Notes under the pieces: generated by a model
What the model was told of the DNA's origin: nothing
The model's input: only the letters and a program-made list of their open reading frames with translations
Databases searched by the model: none
Part shown: positions 1-7,597 of the stretch, one piece after another
Layout: every line of letters begins with the position of its first letter
Position numbering within the stretch: the stretch's first letter is position 1
Assembly (NCBI GenBank): GCA_027365375.1
Contig: DAHXNM010000252.1
Location: 1 to 10,798 of the forward strand
DNA: 10,798 nt
Source: Ferrimicrobium sp.
Lineage (GTDB): Bacteria > Actinomycetota > Acidimicrobiia > Acidimicrobiales > Acidimicrobiaceae
Direction: 5' to 3'
Translations under genes and position numbers: made by a program

Positions 1-110
1 ATGACTGTAAAGGGCTCTGCCAATACTGTGGCGCCGACCTCAACGATGGCCCCTGTGGTTGTGAGGGTGATACCGGCGACCCGAGGTGGGCGGCTCTAGA
101 TCAGCTCTAG
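1..110 (+). CDS. yceD: YceD family protein (DUF177), C-terminal fragment
   Basis: Only the last 35 residues are present; the first whole codon starts at base 3 and a TAG stop ends at 110. The fragment contains the cysteine-rich ending typical of YceD/DUF177 proteins: Cys at fragment residues 2, 6, 9, 18 and 20, a CQYCGADLN segment, and the closing DPRWAAL motif. YceD proteins are linked to ribosomal RNA and large-subunit biogenesis and are almost always encoded directly before rpmF, as here. The Cys cluster suggests metal binding (inference). The 180-nt gap to rpmF is much longer than any other gap in the operon, so rpmF may also have its own promoter. Confidence 0.88.
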   Translation, partial: DCKGLCQYCGADLNDGPCGCEGDTGDPRWAALDQL

Positions 111-123
111 TAGATCCGCTGTC

Positions 124-143
124 GGTCTAGGTGGATCTAGACC
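124..143. repeat. Perfect 7-bp inverted repeat downstream of yceD
   Basis: GGTCTAG (124-130) and CTAGACC (137-143) are exact reverse complements separated by a 6-nt loop, 13 nt after the yceD stop. No T-run follows, so it is not a classic intrinsic terminator; it could be a weak attenuator, an RNA-processing hairpin or a protein site. Four CTAG tetramers lie within about 50 bp here. Confidence 0.45.
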
Positions 144-230
144 TGGCTGGACTATCGTCGGACCGCTGCAGGCGGACTCGGTTCTTTGCGTGAGCGATTA
201 GAGTTACTTGGTCAATTTGAATTCTTGACG

Positions 231-261
231 ACCCAACCGAGGCCCTAGGTACGCGTTGGGT
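231..261. promoter_or_regulatory. Inverted repeat and possible promoter elements upstream of rpmF
   Basis: ACCCAAC (231-237) and GTTGGGT (255-261) form a perfect 7-bp inverted repeat with a 17-nt spacer. A TTGACG hexamer (225-230) resembles a -35 box, but no good -10 lies at the right distance. A TACTGT hexamer (261-266), which fits TANNNT, lies 24 nt before the rpmF ATG but has no matching -35. The arrangement could be an internal promoter with an operator. The evidence is limited to these matches. Confidence 0.3.
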
Positions 262-290
262 ACTGTGTTTTGATAGAGGAGTGAGTAGTC

Positions 291-473
291 ATGGCGGTTC
301 CTAAGCGATCTACGTCGAAGGCAAAGACGAGGAGTCGGAGAGCTTCCTCTTGGAAGTTGATGGCGCCAGCCTCAAGCCTTTGCCCGACCTGCTCGAGTCC
401 CAAGCGTCCTCACTACGTATGCCCAAGCTGTGGCTACTACAAGGGTCGCCAGGCGCTAGAGGTGGAAGCGTAA
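291..473 (+). CDS. rpmF: 50S ribosomal protein L32 (zinc-binding, C+ type)
   Basis: A 60-residue protein, the normal size for L32, a component of the large ribosomal subunit. It starts with the conserved MAVPKR, followed by a Lys/Arg/Ser-rich basic segment (residues 5-17) and a W at 21. A zinc ribbon is formed by C31, C34, C44 and C47 in two CxxC pairs, so this is the zinc-dependent C+ form and not the zinc-free paralogue. The ATG start is preceded by AGAGGAG (275-281) with a 9-nt spacer. It follows yceD and lies only 4 nt before plsX, the classical yceD-rpmF-plsX arrangement. C+ ribosomal proteins are often duplicated by Zur-controlled C- copies elsewhere; none is seen in this window. Confidence 0.96.
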   Translation: MAVPKRSTSKAKTRSRRASSWKLMAPASSLCPTCSSPKRPHYVCPSCGYYKGRQALEVEA

Positions 474-477
474 CAAC

Positions 478-1461
478 GTGAACCCAGTTGCCGTCGACCT
501 CATGGGAGGTGATAGCGGCCCAGCGGTGATCGTCGAAGGCGTCCTCGCCGCGCTCGAGGATATGGGTGGAGAGATCGTCGTTGTCGGCAACGAGGAGGCT
601 GTCCATCCGCTAGTTGGAGATAGTCGGGTCCGTATCGTGCATGCGAGTGAGGAGATCCTCATGAGCGACGATCCTGCTAGTGCGCCGCGTCGTAAGCGTG
701 ACGCCTCCATGGTCGTAGGGGCAACCCTACTCAAAGCACAAGAGGTGAGTGCCTTCATAACCTTTGGGAACTCTGGGGCGGCGATGGCGACAGCGCTGGT
801 CAAGGTGGGGCGAATCCGTGGGGTGGCTCGTCCAGCTATCACCATCGAACTACCGGTTCCAGGCACGACATCAACGGTTCTGCTCGACGCTGGAGCCAAC
901 ACCGAGGTGATGGCTCAATGGTTACACCAGTTCGCGGTGATGGGCTCGGTCTACTGTTCAGCGCGACTTGGGATCGATCGACCACGAGTTGGTCTGCTCT
1001 CGATTGGAGAGGAGGCCGGTAAGGGTAATGCCTTGGTCAAGGAGACCTATCCGCTCCTAGCCGACGAGCCCTCAATCAATTTCCTAGGCAACGTCGAGGG
1101 TCGAGACATCATGAGTGATCGTGTTGATGTTGTCGTCACCGATGGCTTTACAGGCAATGTGGTTCTCAAATCGCTCGAGGGGGCTGCGCATCTGTTTGCG
1201 CACGCGGTTCTTGCTGCGCTCTCTGAGGGCGATGATGGAGTCCTCGATGCCGCGCTACCCAAGCTGTTGCCGTTGTGGAATCAGATGACACCCGATGATA
1301 CCGGTGCCGCCGCACTACTCGGCGTGAACGGGTTATTCTTGATCGGGCACGGTGCTTCGAATGCCCGAGCTGTCTCGAGTGCAGTTCGCAACGCACGTCA
1401 GCTCGCTGACGCCGGTGTAGTCCAGACTATTAGACGACTAGAGGGGAGTGCAGGTGAGTAA
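478..1461 (+). CDS. plsX: Phosphate acyltransferase PlsX
   Basis: A 327-residue protein of normal PlsX length. PlsX converts acyl-ACP and inorganic phosphate to acyl-phosphate, the donor for PlsY in the first step of phosphatidic acid synthesis, acting as a peripheral membrane enzyme. Family motifs occur in order: the N-terminal VDLMGGDSGP (residues 6-15), GNSGA (97-101), RPAI (118-121), LDAGAN (136-141), IGEE-AGKGN (176-184), GNVEGRD (204-210) and DGFTGN (222-227). The GTG at 478 is chosen because the conserved beta strand begins right after it; a purine-rich GGAAG lies about 9 nt upstream, inside the rpmF end. The gene starts 4 nt after rpmF and overlaps acpP by 8 nt, which ties it to its likely substrate carrier and suggests translational coupling. 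Confidence 0.96.
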   Translation: MNPVAVDLMGGDSGPAVIVEGVLAALEDMGGEIVVVGNEEAVHPLVGDSRVRIVHASEEILMSDDPASAPRRKRDASMVVGATLLKAQEVSAFITFGNSGAAMATALVKVGRIRGVARPAITIELPVPGTTSTVLLDAGANTEVMAQWLHQFAVMGSVYCSARLGIDRPRVGLLSIGEEAGKGNALVKETYPLLADEPSINFLGNVEGRDIMSDRVDVVVTDGFTGNVVLKSLEGAAHLFAHAVLAALSEGDDGVLDAALPKLLPLWNQMTPDDTGAAALLGVNGLFLIGHGASNARAVSSAVRNARQLADAGVVQTIRRLEGSAGE

Positions 1462-1732
1462 CCCGCCATCACGAGAACAGATTTTTCAGGTTATCCGACA
1501 TCAATTGGCGGAGATCCTCGAGATCAGCGAGGATCGGATTCATGAGGGCTCATCGTTCGTTGATGATCTCGATGCCGATTCCTTGGCTCTGATTGAGTTG
1601 GTCGAGGCGATCGAGGGTGAGTTCTCCAAAGACGAGCACCAATTTCGTATAGAGGACGATGACCTAGAGGATCTTCGCACGATGCGCGATGCAGTCGACT
1701 ACGTCGCCTCGGTACTCGGGGTCAGCCAGTAA
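1454..1732 (+). CDS. acpP: Acyl carrier protein
   Basis: A small acidic protein of 92 residues that carries growing acyl chains on a 4'-phosphopantetheine arm in type II fatty-acid synthesis. The attachment site is the DSL motif in LDADSLALIELVEAIE, with S43 as the modified serine. A GTG at 1454 is preferred over the in-frame GTG at 1448 because the GAGGGGAG ribosome-binding site (1441-1448) ends on that earlier codon; from 1454 the spacing is about 5 nt. The protein is somewhat longer than the usual 75-80 residues: it has a short N-terminal extension and a few extra residues after the recognition helix (around FSKDEHQFRI). It overlaps plsX by 8 nt and ends 2 nt before rnc. A specialised carrier protein is possible, but the plsX-acpP-rnc context supports the general fatty-acid ACP. 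Confidence 0.9.
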   Translation: MSNPPSREQIFQVIRHQLAEILEISEDRIHEGSSFVDDLDADSLALIELVEAIEGEFSKDEHQFRIEDDDLEDLRTMRDAVDYVASVLGVSQ

Positions 1733-1734
1733 CG

Positions 1735-2505
1735 TTGGCCAGCCGGCACCTCTCGGGTCCCGAACCAGGGATTCTTGCGCTCCTGCCCTCTGGCTTTGTC
1801 GATCACGCTCTCTTTGCTCAGGCGATGACACACCGGTCTGGGGCAGACGAGCCACTTGCCTCAAACGAACGCCTAGAGCTCCTTGGTGATGCAGTCGTTG
1901 AGCTCGTTGTTACCGATCGATTGTTCCATCAATTCCCACGTGCTACCGAAGGTAGGCTCACAAAGCTGCGTGCTGCATTGGTGAGTCGAGCCGTGCTTGC
2001 AGAACGTGCCAATGCTCTTGGTCTAGGCGAACTCTTGGTCGTGGGTCAGGCCGATGCCAGGAGCGCGAATGCACTATCGAACGCACTCGAAGCTCTTATC
2101 GGTGCGGTCTATGAGGTTAATGGACTCGATGGCGCACGCCGGTTTGTCGAACACCTACTCGATCCGTTGTTGGCAGAGCTGACCGACGATCTCATCCTTG
2201 GAGACTTCAAATCTCACCTACACGAGGTGCTGGCTCATCTTCGACGAGGTGCGCCGATCTACGATGTCAGCTGGACGGGCCCAGACCATGCGCGAGTTTT
2301 TCAGGTTCGTCTTCATGTAGTGGGGCTACCTATCGTGGAGGGTGTCGGTCACTCCCGAAAAGTGGCTGAGCAGGCCGCCAGCCGGGAGGCTCTTCGTGAA
2401 CTCGCCGCCCTCGGAGATGAGCTTGCTCCAGAGTTTGAGGTCACTGTAGCCGATGAGGGGGGCGGCTTTCCAGGCGGGTCTGGGTTCCGACCAACTTGTG
2501 CCTGA
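1735..2505 (+). CDS. rnc: Ribonuclease III, with an Asp-to-Asn change at a metal-site position
   Basis: A 256-residue protein. RNase III cleaves double-stranded RNA in rRNA precursor processing and mRNA turnover. The nuclease domain (about residues 15-150) has the signature NERLELLGD, with E45, E48 and D52, and a second motif NALEALIGAVY with E119. At N116 (codon AAC, 2080-2082) the family normally has Asp (D114 in E. coli, D107 in Aquifex), one of the residues near the catalytic metals. The Asp usual after that motif (YLDGG) is also missing (YEVNG). A double-stranded RNA-binding domain follows (about 172-240), with FKSHLHEVL, GPDHARVFQV and HSRKVAEQAASREAL. The TTG at 1735 is the best-placed start, 2 nt after acpP; its Shine-Dalgarno is weak, so coupling to acpP is likely. 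It overlaps mutM by 8 nt. Identity is firm; the effect on catalysis is not known. Confidence 0.94.
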   Translation: MASRHLSGPEPGILALLPSGFVDHALFAQAMTHRSGADEPLASNERLELLGDAVVELVVTDRLFHQFPRATEGRLTKLRAALVSRAVLAERANALGLGELLVVGQADARSANALSNALEALIGAVYEVNGLDGARRFVEHLLDPLLAELTDDLILGDFKSHLHEVLAHLRRGAPIYDVSWTGPDHARVFQVRLHVVGLPIVEGVGHSRKVAEQAASREALRELAALGDELAPEFEVTVADEGGGFPGGSGFRPTCA

Positions 2506-3337
2506 ACTGCCAGAAGTAGAGACGATTCGACGGCAACTCGAGGCCAAGATCGTAGGTGACAGCGTTGAGTCTGTGGCGCTTCTCGGCTCTCGCGTGCTCC
2601 GCCGTGGTAGCACCGATGGCCTCCGAGATTGGATTCCCCAAAAGGTAGTTGGCGTTGACAGGGTTGGGAAGTTTCTCGCCATTCGGATGCTGAATGGTTC
2701 GGCACTAGTGATGCATCTAGGGATGTCTGGGCATCTGCGGCTCTCGATCGGAGAGGAGCGGGCTGTACATACGCAGTGTTCGCTGACGCTTGCTAGTGGG
2801 CAGGTACTCGATTTCGTCGACCCACGAACCTTTGGGGAGCTGATCTATGTCGCTGCATGGTCCGAAGATCCCCCATACACCGACGTACTCTCTCACATAG
2901 GAGTCGATCTGCTCATGGACGCCGCTACGGTGGTAAACAGGGTTGGTGCCCGTTTTAGCCAAGCGCGGCGTTCGGTGAAGGCCTTTATCATGGATCAGAG
3001 GATGATGGCTGGGTTGGGGAATATGTACGCAGATGAGGCACTCTACCGAGCAGGTATCCACCCGGAGGAGCCTTGTGCCAGGCTCGGCAACGAAGGTCTA
3101 CGATCGCTGGTTGCTAGCATACATCGGGTACTCGACGAGGCGATAGCTTTTGGTGGCTCGACGTTCGAAGACCGCGGATATCGAAATCTCGAGGGCGAGG
3201 GTGGTTACTACCCCTACCTCTTGGTATATCGAAGACAGCTTCGACGTTGTCTGCTCTGCTACTCGGTGATTGAGCGGGTACGGTATCAAGGTCGGTATTC
3301 GCATTTTTGCCCTCAGTGCCAGCGGAGGTTGTCATGA
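2498..3337 (+). CDS. mutM: Formamidopyrimidine-DNA glycosylase (Fpg/MutM)
   Basis: A 279-residue base-excision repair enzyme that removes 8-oxoguanine and formamidopyrimidines and cuts the strand by beta,delta-elimination. The GTG start at 2498 is fixed by biology: it puts Pro right after the initiator, giving the catalytic N-terminal PELPEVE (P2 nucleophile, E3). Other expected residues are K58 in the GKFL strand, the HLGMSGHLR intercalation segment, GLGNMYADEALYRAGIHP (helix-two-turn-helix and conserved Asn) and a C-terminal zinc finger, C251, C254, C271, C274, with R266 before the last pair. The finger region lacks the usual YGRxGxPCxxCG glycines and reads YRRQLRRCLLCY, a mild divergence. 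It overlaps rnc by 8 nt and its TGA overlaps the smc ATG as ATGA. The rnc-mutM-smc order is typical of Actinobacteria. Confidence 0.95.
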   Translation: MPELPEVETIRRQLEAKIVGDSVESVALLGSRVLRRGSTDGLRDWIPQKVVGVDRVGKFLAIRMLNGSALVMHLGMSGHLRLSIGEERAVHTQCSLTLASGQVLDFVDPRTFGELIYVAAWSEDPPYTDVLSHIGVDLLMDAATVVNRVGARFSQARRSVKAFIMDQRMMAGLGNMYADEALYRAGIHPEEPCARLGNEGLRSLVASIHRVLDEAIAFGGSTFEDRGYRNLEGEGGYYPYLLVYRRQLRRCLLCYSVIERVRYQGRYSHFCPQCQRRLS

Positions 3338-6300
3338 AGCTACAGCGACTGAAGATGATGGGTTTCAAGTCCTTCGCCGATGCTGTGACGATCGAGTTCA
3401 ACGCCGGCATTACGGCGATCGTCGGACCCAACGGCTCTGGTAAATCAAACGTGGTCGACGCCTTGGCCTGGGTACTCGGTGCCCAGAGTCCTAGACTCAT
3501 GCGACTCGCGAAGATGGAGGAGCTGATCTACGCTGGTGGCGATGGTCGCCAACCCTTGGGTCGTGCTGAGGTGACTATAGAGTTCGACAACGCCGACCAG
3601 CAGGTGGCGCTTCCGATGGCAGAGATTGCGATGAGCCGGGCTATGACTCGAAATGGTGATGCCCTCTATCGACTGAACGGGGCTCAATGTCGGCTGGTTG
3701 ACTTAGTCGATACGCTGAGTGAGGCGAATCTCGGCAAGACCCAGCACGTCATTATTTCGCAAGGCGAGATAGAGTCGCTCGCAAACGCCAAGGGTGATGA
3801 GATCCGAGGTGTGCTCGAGGATGCTGCGCAGGTATCGGTGCTCCGGCGACGGCTGAATCAGGCTGAGCGCCATGTCGAGAGCGTGACGCAGAGTTTGGGT
3901 GAGGTGGCTGTCAAGGAGCGAGAGCTACGACGACGAATCAAGCCGTTGAGAGCTCAGGTGTCGCTCTATGAGCAGCGCGCGGAGCTCACCCGAAGGCGAG
4001 ACGCGGTCGCGCTCTGGGTACTTCGGCGCAGGCTAGAGGGGTACGGCGAGCAGGCGCAGCAGGCTGCGGAGACCCTGCAGGTTATCACCGCGCGACTAGG
4101 CGAACTCCAGGAGCATCAAGAAGAGGTTGAGCGGCGCTCATCAACGCTGGAGCCGTTGCTCGTCCGACTTCGATCATCGCGGCAAGAGATCGCAGATCTT
4201 CGTGGCGAGGTATTGGCGGCGATGACCCCTCTCAATGAGCTTGAGGCGAAGATCGCTCGAACCGACGCTGAACTAGCTATGGTCACCGACGAGCTTGACC
4301 GGGTGATGGAGTCGCGGCGTGGTGTGAGTGCGCGCATCGATGAACTCGAACGAGAGGGCGAGGAGCTCGCCAGCAAGAGGGCGGAGTTAAGCGCCGAGCG
4401 TCGTCGCTTCGATGAGAGAGCACCTGTTAGACCAGTTGAGCTCGAGACGTTGGTGGCCGAGTTGAGAGGACAGCGATCACATCTGCTTGCTGAGCAACGT
4501 CGTCAACGTATGGAACGTGAACGCCGCGATAGCGAGGAGCACTCCCGACAACAACGTAGGCTGCGGGCCGAGACTCGCAACGCCGAGGTCAAGGAAGAAC
4601 TCGTAGTGCGCGAGCGAGAGCTCGCCGAGGTTGAGGCCCAGCGTGGTGAGCTGGCATTGACGCTTGAGCAACAGCGGCTCGAACTCGAGAGTGTGCAGGC
4701 GGAGGTGGCCGATTATGCCGGTCGAGAGCGCGAGCTGCAGGGGCAGTTGCGCGTGCTCGGTAGCCAGGTGAACTCTCTTGCCAAGCTCGCTGGTGCAGAC
4801 GCGGCAACCTCCCTCGGCCAGACGCTCATGCCGCGTGCAGGGCTTGCCCAGGCGGTCGCCGCCGTTCTAGGAGAGTTGAGCGAGGCTCACGTATATGACA
4901 GCGTCGACGAGCTACTCGCCGCACTCGATGCCGAGCCTGTGGAGTCGTTCGTTGGCTATGTTCCATCCAAAGAGGGGAGCGGTGATGCATCTACGTTCTT
5001 CGAGGAGGCACCGCAGTGGTTGAGCCCCCATTTTGAAGGGGTTCGCCTTGTTGATAGCGTCCTTGACTCTCTTCGTCAAGGTGACAGCGCCGGTATCTTG
5101 GTCGATCGGAGCGGGACCGTGTTTCGTGCAGGGCTGCTGCGAGTAGGTGCCTCGCAGCGAGCGGTTGCCCAGCTTCAACTCGCGACTCATCAAAGAGTGT
5201 TGGCAGAGCTAACTCGTGAGCACGATGAGGTCGCCAAACACCTCGCCGAGCTGCGCCCGAAGGCGTCAAGCTCGCGTGAGGCACTCAACTCGGCTGAGGC
5301 GGAGCTCAAGACTTTGACACGTCGTGGCGAGCAGATCTCGAGCCGTCTAGCGAGCTTGCACTCGGAGTCAGGGACGCTCGCAGTTGAATTGGAGTTTTTA
5401 CAGACGCCTGTCGAAGACGCCGAGGAGGTGGCGAGCTCTGTTGATACCGAGATCACCGCCATCGATCATCAGCTAGAGGAGGTGAGCACTCAACTCGATG
5501 AGCGCCGTCTTCTGATTCAGGAGTACGAGCGCGAGCGTGGTGAGTTGGAACGCAGCGACGTTAGCATCAGGTTGAAGGCGGCCGATCTTGCGGCGCAGCT
5601 CAAGGCTGCGAGTGATCGACTGGCAGAGCTCGATGCACGAGCGAGTGTCTTAGGACAACGTGCGGCGGGTGGTGACCATCATCATGTCATTGGGCTGGCT
5701 GAGGTGCGTGGCTTGCTGGCTCGTCTGCGTTCGTTAGCCGAGCAGTTGAGCCAACAGGCGAACCTGTTGCTCCCACTCGAGGATCGAGTTGTCAAGGCGC
5801 GCGCAGAGGAGGAGAGGGAACAGGAGCTAGCCGAGCAGCGACGAGCGGCGAGAGCGCTTGAACTTGAGACCTTGGCCAGTCAACGCTTGGATGCCGCTAC
5901 CGAGGAGAGTCGGCTGCGAAGCCGTCTTCTCACCGAGGAGGAGGCGGCGGTGCGTGCCACCGGGTTGCCGATCGCCCATATTCGCCAAGCGGTGTTGCCC
6001 GATGGTATCGCTCCTACAGCCGCTGAGCCGTTGTTGGCAGAACTCGAGGATCAGATCGTCCAGGTGGGTCAGGTGAACCCGTTGGCGGCGCTAGAGCTCG
6101 GAGAACTCGAGGAGGAGCTCGAACGCTTTCGTGTCGAGACCGCTGACGTGCGCGATGCTCACCAACAGGCAGAGAAGGCGTTTGTACTGATCGAGAGCGA
6201 GATGGCCTCTCGTATCAACGAGATGGTTGCCCAGGTGACAGTCGAGTTCGATCGACTGATGGAGCGCCTCTTCCGAGGAGGGACTGGTGCCATCATCTTT

Positions 6301-6720
6301 GACGATCCGACGGCACCGCTCACGAGTTCGATCAGTCTCGATATCAAGATTCCAGCCAAGAAGGTGCAACGACTCGGTCTCCTCTCGGGTGGAGAACGCT
6401 CACTAGTCTCGCTCGCCTTCCTCTTCGCGGTGCTTAAGGTTCGCCCTGTACCGTTCGTGGTACTCGATGAGGTTGAGGCCGCGCTCGACGACAAGAATCT
6501 ATCCGCTTTTGCCTCCCTCATCGAGGACGTCAGTCAAGACTGCCAGGTGATCGTGGTAACCCACCAACGCAGGACTATGGAGGTCGCTCACTCGTTAGTG
6601 GGGATATCTATGTCGCCTCGGGGCTTCTCTAACGTGGTTCGCCACGTACTCACCGATGCACCCCAAGACTACATAGATGGTGAGGTGCCCATAGACGGCG
6701 TGGATGACAGGCCAGCGTGA
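3334..6720 (+). CDS. smc: Chromosome segregation protein SMC
   Basis: A 1128-residue ATPase that, as a dimer with ScpA and ScpB, extrudes and organises chromosomal DNA loops. The N-terminal head has the conserved start KLQRLKMMGFKSFAD and Walker A GPNGSGKSN (residues 31-39), followed by a QGEIESLANAK Q-loop region. Long Glu/Arg/Leu-rich coiled coils span about 165-480 and 610-930, separated by a hinge at about 486-606. The C-terminal head has the ABC signature LLSGGERS (1016-1023), Walker B VVLDEVEA (D1045, E1046) and a D-loop at 1049-1053. The hinge is recognisable (DRSGTVFRAGLLRVG) but lacks the usual paired glycines. A GGDHHH turn (779-784) breaks the second coil. The ATG at 3334 has GGAGG 5 nt upstream and overlaps mutM by 4 nt. 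The expected next gene, ftsY, is not present. Confidence 0.96.
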   Translation: MKLQRLKMMGFKSFADAVTIEFNAGITAIVGPNGSGKSNVVDALAWVLGAQSPRLMRLAKMEELIYAGGDGRQPLGRAEVTIEFDNADQQVALPMAEIAMSRAMTRNGDALYRLNGAQCRLVDLVDTLSEANLGKTQHVIISQGEIESLANAKGDEIRGVLEDAAQVSVLRRRLNQAERHVESVTQSLGEVAVKERELRRRIKPLRAQVSLYEQRAELTRRRDAVALWVLRRRLEGYGEQAQQAAETLQVITARLGELQEHQEEVERRSSTLEPLLVRLRSSRQEIADLRGEVLAAMTPLNELEAKIARTDAELAMVTDELDRVMESRRGVSARIDELEREGEELASKRAELSAERRRFDERAPVRPVELETLVAELRGQRSHLLAEQRRQRMERERRDSEEHSRQQRRLRAETRNAEVKEELVVRERELAEVEAQRGELALTLEQQRLELESVQAEVADYAGRERELQGQLRVLGSQVNSLAKLAGADAATSLGQTLMPRAGLAQAVAAVLGELSEAHVYDSVDELLAALDAEPVESFVGYVPSKEGSGDASTFFEEAPQWLSPHFEGVRLVDSVLDSLRQGDSAGILVDRSGTVFRAGLLRVGASQRAVAQLQLATHQRVLAELTREHDEVAKHLAELRPKASSSREALNSAEAELKTLTRRGEQISSRLASLHSESGTLAVELEFLQTPVEDAEEVASSVDTEITAIDHQLEEVSTQLDERRLLIQEYERERGELERSDVSIRLKAADLAAQLKAASDRLAELDARASVLGQRAAGGDHHHVIGLAEVRGLLARLRSLAEQLSQQANLLLPLEDRVVKARAEEEREQELAEQRRAARALELETLASQRLDAATEESRLRSRLLTEEEAAVRATGLPIAHIRQAVLPDGIAPTAAEPLLAELEDQIVQVGQVNPLAALELGELEEELERFRVETADVRDAHQQAEKAFVLIESEMASRINEMVAQVTVEFDRLMERLFRGGTGAIIFDDPTAPLTSSISLDIKIPAKKVQRLGLLSGGERSLVSLAFLFAVLKVRPVPFVVLDEVEAALDDKNLSAFASLIEDVSQDCQVIVVTHQRRTMEVAHSLVGISMSPRGFSNVVRHVLTDAPQDYIDGEVPIDGVDDRPA

Positions 6721-7597
6721 CGGCGTTAGCTCCTGTCTGGGCGTAGGATGCTATCATCACGGCTAGACCGGAGCCTGTTGGCTTAAGCGTTGAACGGCTG
6801 TGCATCCATGCTCGCTCGTTTGGATTTGTCTGACACATTTTGATTCCCACCCCACAACTCCCGCCCGGGCGGCTGAGTCCCAGAGGATAGGGCACTACAA
6901 ACTGGCTACTAGCTTGGCGGATCTGGGTAAGGGGCCATTAATCTCTTGCAGAGGTGGCGCCTCGGTGCTGCAGCGCTCGGTCGCCGTAGTGCAACGGGTT
7001 CCACTCGGTACGTGACGCGGAGTTGCAGGTTCGTCGGGCGCAATAGCTCGTTGTTTCGGATTTCCAGCCGACTCCTCGATGGCTGCCGCTACTGCCGCTA
7101 CGTTATCGTTGGCGAGAATCGACATTGGAGCACTACCGTGGTCCACCGCAATAATCCTTCCGTGATAGAACATACGAGTACGAACAGAACCTCGCCGATC
7201 TCCCCACCTTCGGGGACGGAGATTCCCGAATCAGCTTAGGCCGGAGATAATCGCCTGCCCTAATTCGCTATCCCTGCATCCTCGTCGATTGCGGTGTGTT
7301 CTCTAACTGTGCGTATGGCTGCTGGCATTGCGTTGGCTCCAAAGGAGTTTTCAGTCTCCGACCGTCGGTTAGCGACCATACTATACAGCTCGATTGCGAG
7401 TATGAGCAAACCCTTACATAGGTCTCAGTATCAGTAAGTGAGCGGATTGAGAGCCGCGAACATAGGAAGGATTCGGTGCCTAGCGATGATGGCTATATTT
7501 GGAGCTAGCCTATTTGCCAGAGTGAAGAAATCGAGCCAGCCTGTTCATGTGATGTAGTTGGAAAGATTTGGCTATCAAGGAACTGGGAGTAGTTGGG
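6721..7597. other. 877-bp region after smc without a convincing gene
   Basis: No frame here has a recognisable domain. Open frames exist on both strands, for example a minus-strand frame at 6895-7173 (92 codons, with an Ala/Val-rich stretch NDNVAAVAAAIEE) and a plus-strand 40-codon frame at 7315-7437, but neither has a good ribosome-binding site or family match I recognise, and overlapping frames on the opposite strand are equally open. There is no trace of ftsY GTPase motifs. Structured spots are a 12-bp palindrome CCGCCCGGGCGG (6861-6872), a hairpin at 7198-7223 and a small CTCG-ATTG-CGAG stem at 7389-7400. No clear T-rich terminator follows smc. The region may be a decayed insertion or a rearrangement breakpoint. 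Confidence 0.55.
7198..7223. other. Stem-loop with a C(TTCG)G tetraloop
   Basis: ATCTCC (7198-7203) pairs perfectly with GGAGAT (7218-7223). Inside it, CC (7207-7208) and GG (7213-7214) close a TTCG loop (7209-7212), the very stable UUCG tetraloop in RNA. An internal mismatch separates the two stems. No T-run follows directly on either strand. It may be a transcript-end or processing hairpin, or chance. Confidence 0.35.

Noticed and set aside
1448..1453. GTG at 1448 as the acpP start
   Set aside because: It overlaps the end of the ribosome-binding site; the GTG at 1454 has workable spacing.
2453..2497. Upstream in-frame start for mutM
   Set aside because: It would place 15 residues before the catalytic N-terminal proline, which must follow the initiator in this family.
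6861..6872. Palindrome CCGCCCGGGCGG as terminator of the smc operon
   Set aside because: It leaves almost no loop, lies 140 nt past the stop and has no T-run; at most a weak structure.
6895..7173. 92-codon minus-strand open frame with a protein-like Ala/Val-rich stretch
   Set aside because: No ribosome-binding site, no family recognised, and the opposite strand is equally open over the same bases; treated as chance.
7315..7437. 40-codon plus-strand frame beginning MAAGIALAPKEF
   Set aside because: No clear Shine-Dalgarno or promoter and no recognisable motif; too short to support.
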